From NCBI RefSeq assembly GCF_000244875.1, contig NC_016791.1, positions 2,175,001 to 2,239,000 of the forward strand: a DNA stretch of 64,000 nt. Direction: 5' to 3'. The stretch comes from Clostridium sp. BNL1100 (GTDB lineage Bacteria > Bacillota > Clostridia > Acetivibrionales > DSM-1351). The position numbers and the translations under genes were made by a program. Under the pieces are notes generated by a model. It ran no database searches. It saw nothing but the letters and a program-made list of their open reading frames with translations, and had not been told where the DNA came from. The stretch's first letter is position 1; every line of letters starts with the position of its first letter. Positions 43,970-52,900 of the stretch are shown here, piece by piece.

Positions 43970-46900
43970 TTAATCTGTAGTTGGGTCAATATTGTTCAGT
44001 GCCCTTTCTACAATATTTTTATCAACCCTGATTCCTACTATTTGCGCCATCAGAATATTGTCCTGCATGTAAAACGCCATTCCCATGGTGCTCCTTCCTG
44101 TATTGAAATTTGTCGTTTCAATTTTTATCTGCATTTCATCCATGTTTTCTCTGTCTAAGCCTCCGGCAACTTGAAACAATCCTTGATAATTAATATTTGG
44201 AATCATAAAATCCATACCACTGAACCCGAATTTTTCCTGAAACAAACTAATTTTTTCTGAAAATGGTATTACTTCCGGATCAAAATATTTATCAAGCATG
44301 CACTCAATTTTAGTTTTCTTTCTAATATCGAACAAAGTAAAATTTGCATCAAGTGTTAATCCCAACATCTCAGTATTTCTGTGGTTTCTATTATGCCGCA
44401 ATATAGTAAATGGTACTATTAAACTTTCTTCTGTTGTATCGTCGTATAATAAATTGGAGAAAAATTTCATGGCAGTATTAATTGGATTTACTGAAAACTC
44501 CTTGCTCTTTGTATTATCTAATTTTACACGAATGGACGTTAAGGAGTCTGGAGCTAACCTTTTAATTGACTTATATGTTGTAAAAACTAATTTAACACAT
44601 TCCTCAAATGCCAATATCTCTTCTTTATTAAACACATAGTTTTTCTTAGTATTTTCAATATCGTTACAATATTGTATATATGATTGGCTGTTCTTAACCA
44701 ATTGCCCTATTCTCAATTCTTCGGTAATCATTGCCCTCAACAAATCCTTTGATACTCCATCCCATATAGAATGATGTACTGCATGAAGAATTGCACAACG
44801 ATCCACACCTGTTTTGAGTATCAATATCCTAGAGAGCAATCTATTGTCTGACAAGAAATTGAGTTCACGAGCGACTTGCTGAAATACATCAATGAAAGAA
44901 TTCATTTCTACATTATATTTTTCAGTATCTAAAATAGGAATTATCCAGTCATCACAGTATTCATATTCTTCAAAGCGCTCTGTTACCTCATTGAACTTGA
45001 CTCGCATGGCTCCTTGATGTGAAATTATAGTTCTCAATATCGAAGCAGTACCGTCTGCATCATAATGTATTTCATTTACATCAATCATTATATTCTTTAT
45101 CTCTTTCAAAAAATATTGATTGACATATAACGTATTACAATCATTGTGTGAATTGCTTCGGAGGAAGTTATTCCCGTAATTCTCTATGGCATCAATAATA
45201 TCGATTTTCATATTTCCAGTTTTGTCTTTTTCCGACTCGTCGGTTGTTATGCTCATGAAATCAATCATATTGATCTTTCTATCGTTTTCATTCACAGTAC
45301 CGATTAACCTCGCCGTCTGCTTCTGCATTATATCTATTACTGTAAACTCATAGCCCTTTTCACGTAATTTCGAAACAGTTCGTACTGCCTTCATAGAGTC
45401 GCCTCCTAATTCGAAGAAGCTGTCATCAATGCCGATGGAAGTTAAACCCAGTATTTCCTCAAACACTTGAGTTATGGCACATTCCACATCCGTTCGCGGT
45501 GCTATGTAAGTTCGTCTAATCCCGTCCGGCTTCGGTAACGCACGCTTGTCAAGCTTACCATTTTTGTTCAATGGTAATGCTTTCAATTTTATTATAAATG
45601 TCGGGATCATATACTCCGGTAGTTTCTCCCTAAGTGCTTCACGAACGGTGAAGACATCTAGCTCCTGTGGCTCGATTCCCTGTTTAGGTACCAGATAGGC
45701 ACATATGCTCTTGTCACCATCTATTTCGCGAACAATAACTACAGCATCTAATACACCGGGTTGTTTCCTTATAACGCTTTCGATTTCACCAAGCTCAATA
45801 CGAAATCCTCTGATTTTGATTTGGTCGTCAACTCTGCCCAAGAATTCGATATTACCGTCACTTCGCATCCGCCCATAGTCGCCTGTTAAATAAATTTTTC
45901 CATACTCATCGTGGTTAACAAACACACGGTTGGTCTTTACGCTATCATTCACATACCCTTCTGCGACACCCTTTCCTCCAATACAAATCTGCCCGCTAAT
46001 ACCTACAGGACACATATGGAGTTTTTTATCAAGTACATACATCTTTTGGTTAGCTAGCGGTTTTCCGTATGGAATACTGCGCCATACATCTTTCACCTCA
46101 TGTATTGGAAAATAAATGGACCATATTGAACTCTCGGTTGCCCCGCCTAGACTTGTCACCGAAGCGTTAGGAAACTTATTTCTTATTGCTCCCGTCAAAT
46201 GCAACGGGATCCAATCTCCACTGAGTAATACATTCCGTAAGCTCATATTTACAAAGTTTTGGTCCACACTCTCATTGAAAATATCCATGATAGCTGGTAC
46301 TGAGTTCCAGAATGTGATTTTTTGTTTGGCAAGAATCCCTTGAATCTCATTGACATTACGTTGATCTCCCACCATCACCAGTGTCGCACCAGTGCTCAGA
46401 GCTCCAAAGATATCATATACAGATAAATCAAATGCGAAAGATGATAAGCCAATGATTCTGTCTTTGGCATCAATTTGGAACTTTCTATTAATAGCTATAA
46501 TCGTGTTGACAACCGCACCATGCCTGATAGCCACACCCTTGGGTGTACCAGTACTGCCTGATGTGTAGATAACATACGCTAATTCATCCGCCCCTCCTCG
46601 CACTTGGTAAATTTTATCGGAATAATGCGCTGCATCTTCCCACGTATTAGCTATGAGCGTCATCTTACAATCACTATTCGTAATGATATAGTGATTCCTT
46701 TCTTCAGGATAATCAGGACTCAACGGAACATAAGAACAACCCGAGAACAGTATGCCGAATATGTTGACGATTGTTTCAATTTTGCGCTCTCCCATCACTG
46801 CTATTTTTGCGCCCGGCTTAACACCTGATGCCAGAATAAAATTAGCCACCCGGCATGCCTTCTGATAGAGAAGGCTGTATGTAATCTGTTGGTCATTATA

Positions 46901-49900
46901 GATGACGGCTACATTCATTGGTGTCTTCATAACTTGTTCTATAAAGAGTCCGTGTAATGTTCCATTTTGAAAGCATATATCTGTATTATTATAGGGAATG
47001 AATACATCGTTGTTCTCCTGCTCTGTAATTCCAAGCATAATATCTTCGCATTCAATTGCCGTACTATCTGCCATCTGCGTGAGAATATGGTGAAAACGCG
47101 ATAGCAATAGTTCACCATCCATTTTGCAATATTTTTTCGTATGGAAAAATACCTCTAATGTGTTATTGCCTCCTATCTTTACAATAAAGGTTAATTCATT
47201 GCTTGTTTGATCTCCGATTGATTTCGATTCTAGATCTCTGCCTTGAATGAATTCCTCATCTCTTAAGCAATCTTTTAACACAAACAGAACTCTCATTATG
47301 TTTCCGTTTTGGGCTGTCATCTCTTGAATAGAAGCCATCGTATAATGTCTATTACGTAAACTCTCGCTAGACTGCCTTGCTACATCCCTTAGAAGTTCTA
47401 CCAGACTCATTTTAGATTCTGCCCTAAACCTCACTGGAATGGGGTACAAAGAATTATTAAATCTACTCTCACTATTAATAAATTCCTCGTTTTTCCCTAG
47501 TAATAATTTCCCAAACAATACATCGCTACTGCCAACATATTTCTGCAAAAGTAAGCCGAAGGCAGATTCAAAGATTGTACCTATCGATATATTTAAGTTT
47601 TTTGATGTTTCTTCAAGTTGATCCAACAATCCCTGTTCAATTTTTCGACTTACCACACCACTATACGCTTCATTAGAATCAACATCTGAAACAGACTTTA
47701 TATAATAATCCCCTTCATAATCTGACAAAAGAGAGCGCCAATAAGCAAGAGAATCTGCTGTATTACGGCTTTGCAAATAATTCACGTAGCCACTATATGG
47801 ATATGTTTTTCTAGCCTCGGACTCAATTAATGATTTAATATTTGAATCGCTGTTATCATGCGCAGACGTATGCCCTATATACTCAAGGTTTCCGCCAATC
47901 TGCCATCGTGCCAACTCACCACTGTGATATAATCTTCCTTCTCCATATGGATTCTTTCCAAATTTATTTTTGCTAATTTCCGTGTTGTTAAGTTGTCCGC
48001 AATCAAGTGCAGCCCCTGCTATGCAAAGCTCTCCTGCAACCCCAATCCCACACAACTTACCAGAATCAATGATGTAGATTTGTGTGCGGTCATTGATTCT
48101 TTCGTTGAAATCACCTAGGATTGTCTCCCGCTCTACGTCGCTAATCATCTCTAATTCTGCTATGCGTGCGTCCGGATTTTCAAGGATAGAGTCCAGCAAC
48201 GCTTCAAAATGCAGAAGCATCGTCCGCGCCGATTCTTCCGTGAACAGATCCCGGCAATACTCAAGGAGAACCTCATATCCGCCGTTAAGTTCCGACACTT
48301 GCAGTAGTAGATCAAATTTTGCTGTCTTAGGCTCAGTTTCAAGCGGACGAAACCTCGCATCGCCCATTTGCAGTTCAGCTTTTTCGTTGTTTTGCAGGAC
48401 AAACATCACATCGAACAAGGGGTTCCGTGACAAATCCCGTCTAACTTCCACATCTTCCAGAAGTTCTTCAAATGGATATTCCTGGTTCTCGTATGCGCCA
48501 AGGGCGTGCTCTTTTATCTCGGATAAAAACTCGCTAAATGTCTTTTCCCCGGTAGGATAACCGCGCATGGCCAAAGTGTTGACGAACATCCCTAACATGG
48601 ACTGCGTATCTCTGTGCACCCTGCCTGAGATCGGCGTACCCACCACCACATCTTCTTGGCGGCTGTATTTGTACAGCATCACCATGAAGACCGATAGAAA
48701 CGTCATAAAGTCTGTGGTTCCGCTGGCTTGATTTATCTTTTCTATCCCGTTTTTCAGCGCCTGATTCAGCAATATAGAAACGTGTCCGCCTCGAAAACTC
48801 TGGGTTTTCGGACGTGGGTAATCCGTCGGCAGATCCAGCACCGGTGCCTCGTCTTTAAATACATCCTTCCAAAATTCCCGTTGTGCGCTGAGATCTCGTC
48901 CTCGCAGCCACTCGCTGTAATCCTTGTACTGAACCTCCGGCTGCACAGGTTCTTCACCACCGGCAAGCTTAGAAAATTCCTTTATGATGATATTCATCGT
49001 CATACCATCCGAAATGATATGATGCATGTCGAACAGCAAAATGTGCCGGTTTTCCCCTATCACGTTCAAAATCTTTAAGCGGAGAAGCGGTGCTTGGCCC
49101 AAGTCGAATGGACGGGTGAATTTATCCAGTTCCTCCTCGCTATACTCATCAATCTCTTCATATTCTACTGCGGCTGCCACTTCATCTCGGATAATCTGCA
49201 CTGCTTCTCCTTCAATCACGGTAAAGCTCGTGCGCAAGGCTTCGTGATGTCTTATCAAAGCCTCCAGTGTTTTTTGTATGTCGGCCAGGTGCAACTCCCC
49301 TGTCACTTCCACTGCTGCCGGCATATTGTAGGCCAAACCCGCACCGCCCATTTGGTCAATGAGGAACAACCGCTTCTGCGCCGGTGACATGGGGTAATAG
49401 TCTCGTTTTTCAGCTTTTGGTATTGGGTTGTATGCACCCGTTTCCAGCACCTGTAGCTCGGCTGCCAGTTCCCTTGGTGTCGGAGACACAAATACAGCCT
49501 TCAATGGCAGGCGTATGCCCGTGCGCTTTTCAAGGTCGTTCACCGCCACCGTCGCACGCAACGAATGCCCGCCCAACTCGAAGAAACTGTCGTCTATACC
49601 TATTGGAGATACGCCTAAGATTTCTTCATATACAGAAATAATGGCTTGTTCCATTTCGTTTCGCGGTGCAACATACTTCCGTCCCGCCAGTGCGTCCGGT
49701 TCCGGCAGTGCATGCTTGTCAAGCTTTCCGTTCCGGTTGAGCGGCAAGGCTTCCAACTGCGTCATGAATGCCGGGATCATATACTCCGGCAGTTCTGACC
49801 GCAGCACGTCACGGATAGCGGACATGTCCAACTCTTGCGGTTGTGCCTTATGTTCGGCGACCAGATAAGCGCACAGGCTCTTATCCCCATTCCTTTCGCG

Positions 49901-52900
49901 AACGATCACGGTTACATCTGCCACACCCGGCTGTTTCCTGATTAGACTTTCAATTTCATCAAGTTCGATACGGTACCCGCGGATTTTTACCTGCTCGTCT
50001 ATACGTCCAAGATACTCTATATTCCCATCCGGCAGCCAACGCGCCAAGTCGCCGCTTCGGTATATCCTACCTTCCCCATACGGGTTCTCTATAAATTTCT
50101 CCGCCGTCAGCTCCGGACGATTTAAATATCCTCGCGCCAGCCCGTCGCCCGCAATGTACAACTCTCCCGGAACACCGATACCGCACAGTTTCCCGCCGTT
50201 TATGATGTAAATTTGCGTGTTTTCCACCGGTTTCCCAATAGGAATGGCATTGGGGATGGGGGTTCCCGCTTCGTATTCCCAACAGCTAGCTGTAACTGTA
50301 GCCTCCGTTGGCCCGTATTCATTTGTGTATGCAGACCCCAACCTGCGCGCTCGAATAACCGTTTCTACACTTGCCGCCGAACCTCCTGTGATTATCCGGC
50401 GGAGCTTAAGGTTTACCTGCGTAAAGTAATGGGGGGGCAAAAGCGCCATGGTCACATGATGGCTCTCGGCATACTCCTCAAAAAGCTTAGTGTCCAAGAT
50501 GGTATCATTCGAAATGAGGCACAGCGATCCTCCAAAAAGCAACGACGAAGCAATTTCGTATGTTGCCGCATCGAACGACAAACTGGCAAACTGCAATATT
50601 GTATCTGCCTCACAAGGATTATTTCGTTGCAATCGTTTCTTTAGATTCACAACGCCCTTATGTTCTATCATAACGCCTTTGGGTTTCCCAGTTGTGCCGG
50701 ATGTATAAATAATGTACACAAGATCCCGGGGACCGTTCACCTTGGACAGATTCTCCGATTGCATCCCGTAAGCATCCGGATCACTCAAATAAAGCACTGG
50801 CACACACACTTCTCCAGGTACACTCACGCCATACGCCAAAACGGCTTTGGGTGCTGTGTCCTCTATCACAAACCGAATTCTTTCCTCCGGGTACGCCGGG
50901 TCAATGGGCACATACGCACCGCCCGCTTTAATGATGCCCAGAATTCCCACTATCATCTCCACGCTGCGCTCTGCCAGCAACACGACCCTGTCGTCCGGTT
51001 TTACCCCAAGTTCCCGCAAACGATGCGCCAAGCTATTTGCTTTCCCATTCAGCTCCGCATAAGTCATTGTTTCGTTTCCAAATGTCAGCGCGATGTTATG
51101 CGGAGTCTTGGCGACTTGCTCTTCAAACAAATCCACTACGGTCGCATCTTGCGGATAGTTTGCCCGCGTGTCATTGAAAGCACCAAGGATTGTCTCACGC
51201 TCCCCGTCGCTAATCATCTCTAATTCTGCTATGCGTGCGTCCGGATTTTCAAGGATAGAGTCCAGCAACGTTTCAAAATGCAGAAGCATCATCCGCACGG
51301 ATTCTTCTGCGAACAGCTCCCGGCAATACTCAAGGAGAACCTCATATCCGCCGTTAAGTTCCGACACTTGCAGCGTCAGATCAAATTTTGCTGTCTTAGG
51401 CTCAGTTTCAAGTGGGCGAAACCTCGCATCGCCCATTTGCAGTTCAGCTTTTTCGTTGTTTTGCAGGACAAACATCACATCGAACAAGGGGTTCCGTGCC
51501 AAATCCCGTCTAACTTCCACATCTTCCAGAAATTCTTCAAATGGATATTCCTGGTTCTCGTATGCGCCAAGGGCGTGCTCTTTTATCTCGGATAAAAACT
51601 CGCTAAATGTCTTTTCCCCGGTGGGATAACCGCGCATGGCCAAAGTGTTGACGAACATCCCCACCATGGACTGCGTATCTCTGTGCACCCTGCCTGAGAT
51701 AGGCGTACCCACCACAACATCTTCTTGGCGGCTGTATTTGTGCAGCATCACCATGAAGACCGATAGAAACGTCATAAAGTCTGTGGTTCCGCTGGCTTGA
51801 TTTATCTTTTCTATCCCGTTTTTCAGCGCCTGATTCAGCAATATAGAAACGTGTCCGCCTCGAAAACTCTGGGTTTTCGGACGTGTGTAATCCGTCGGCA
51901 GATCCAGCACCGGTGCCTCGTCTTTAAATACATCCTTCCAAAATTCCCGTTGTGCGCTGAGATCTCGTCCTCGCAGCCACTCGCTGTAATCCTTGTACTG
52001 AACCTCCGGCTGCACAGGTTCTTCGCCACCGGCAAGCTTAGAAAATTCCTTTATGATGATGTTCATCGTCATACCATCCGAAATGATATGATGCATGTCG
52101 AACAGCAAAATGTGCCGGTTTTCCCCTATCACGTTCAAAATCTTTAAGCGGAGAAGCGGTGCTTGGCCCAAGTCGAATGGACGGGTGAATTTATCCAGTT
52201 CCTCCTCGCTATACTCATCAATCTCTTCATATTCTACTGCGGCTGCCCCTTCATCCCCGATAATCTGCACTGCTTCTCCTTCAATCACGGTAAAGCTCGT
52301 GCGCAAGGCTTCGTGATGTCTTGTAAAAGCCTCCAGTGTTTTTTGTATGTCGGCCAGGTGCAACTCCCCTGTCACTTCCACTGCTGCCGGCATATTGTAG
52401 GCCAAACCCGCACCGCCCATTTGGTCAATGAGGAACAACCGCTTCTGCGCCGGTGACATGGGGTAATAGTCTCGTTTTTCAGCTTTTGGTATTGGGTTGT
52501 ATGCACCCGTTTCCAGCACCTGTAGCTCGGCTGCCAGTTCCCTTGGTGTCGGAGACGCAAATACAGCCTTCAATGGCAGGCGTATGCCCGTGCGCTTTTC
52601 AAGGTCGTTCACCGCCACCGTCGCACGCAACGAATGCCCGCCCAACTCGAAGAAACTGTCGTCTATACCTATTGGAGATACGCCTAAGATTTCTTCATAT
52701 ACAGAAATAATGGCTTGTTCCATTTCGTTTCGAGGTGCAACATACTTCCGTCCCGCCAGTGCGTCCGGTTCCGGCAGTGCATGCTTGTCAAGCTTTCCGT
52801 TCCGGTTGAGCGGCAAGGCTTCCAACTGCGTCATGAATGCCGGGATCATATACTCCGGCAGTTCTGAACGCAGCACGTCACGAATGGCGGACATGTCCAG

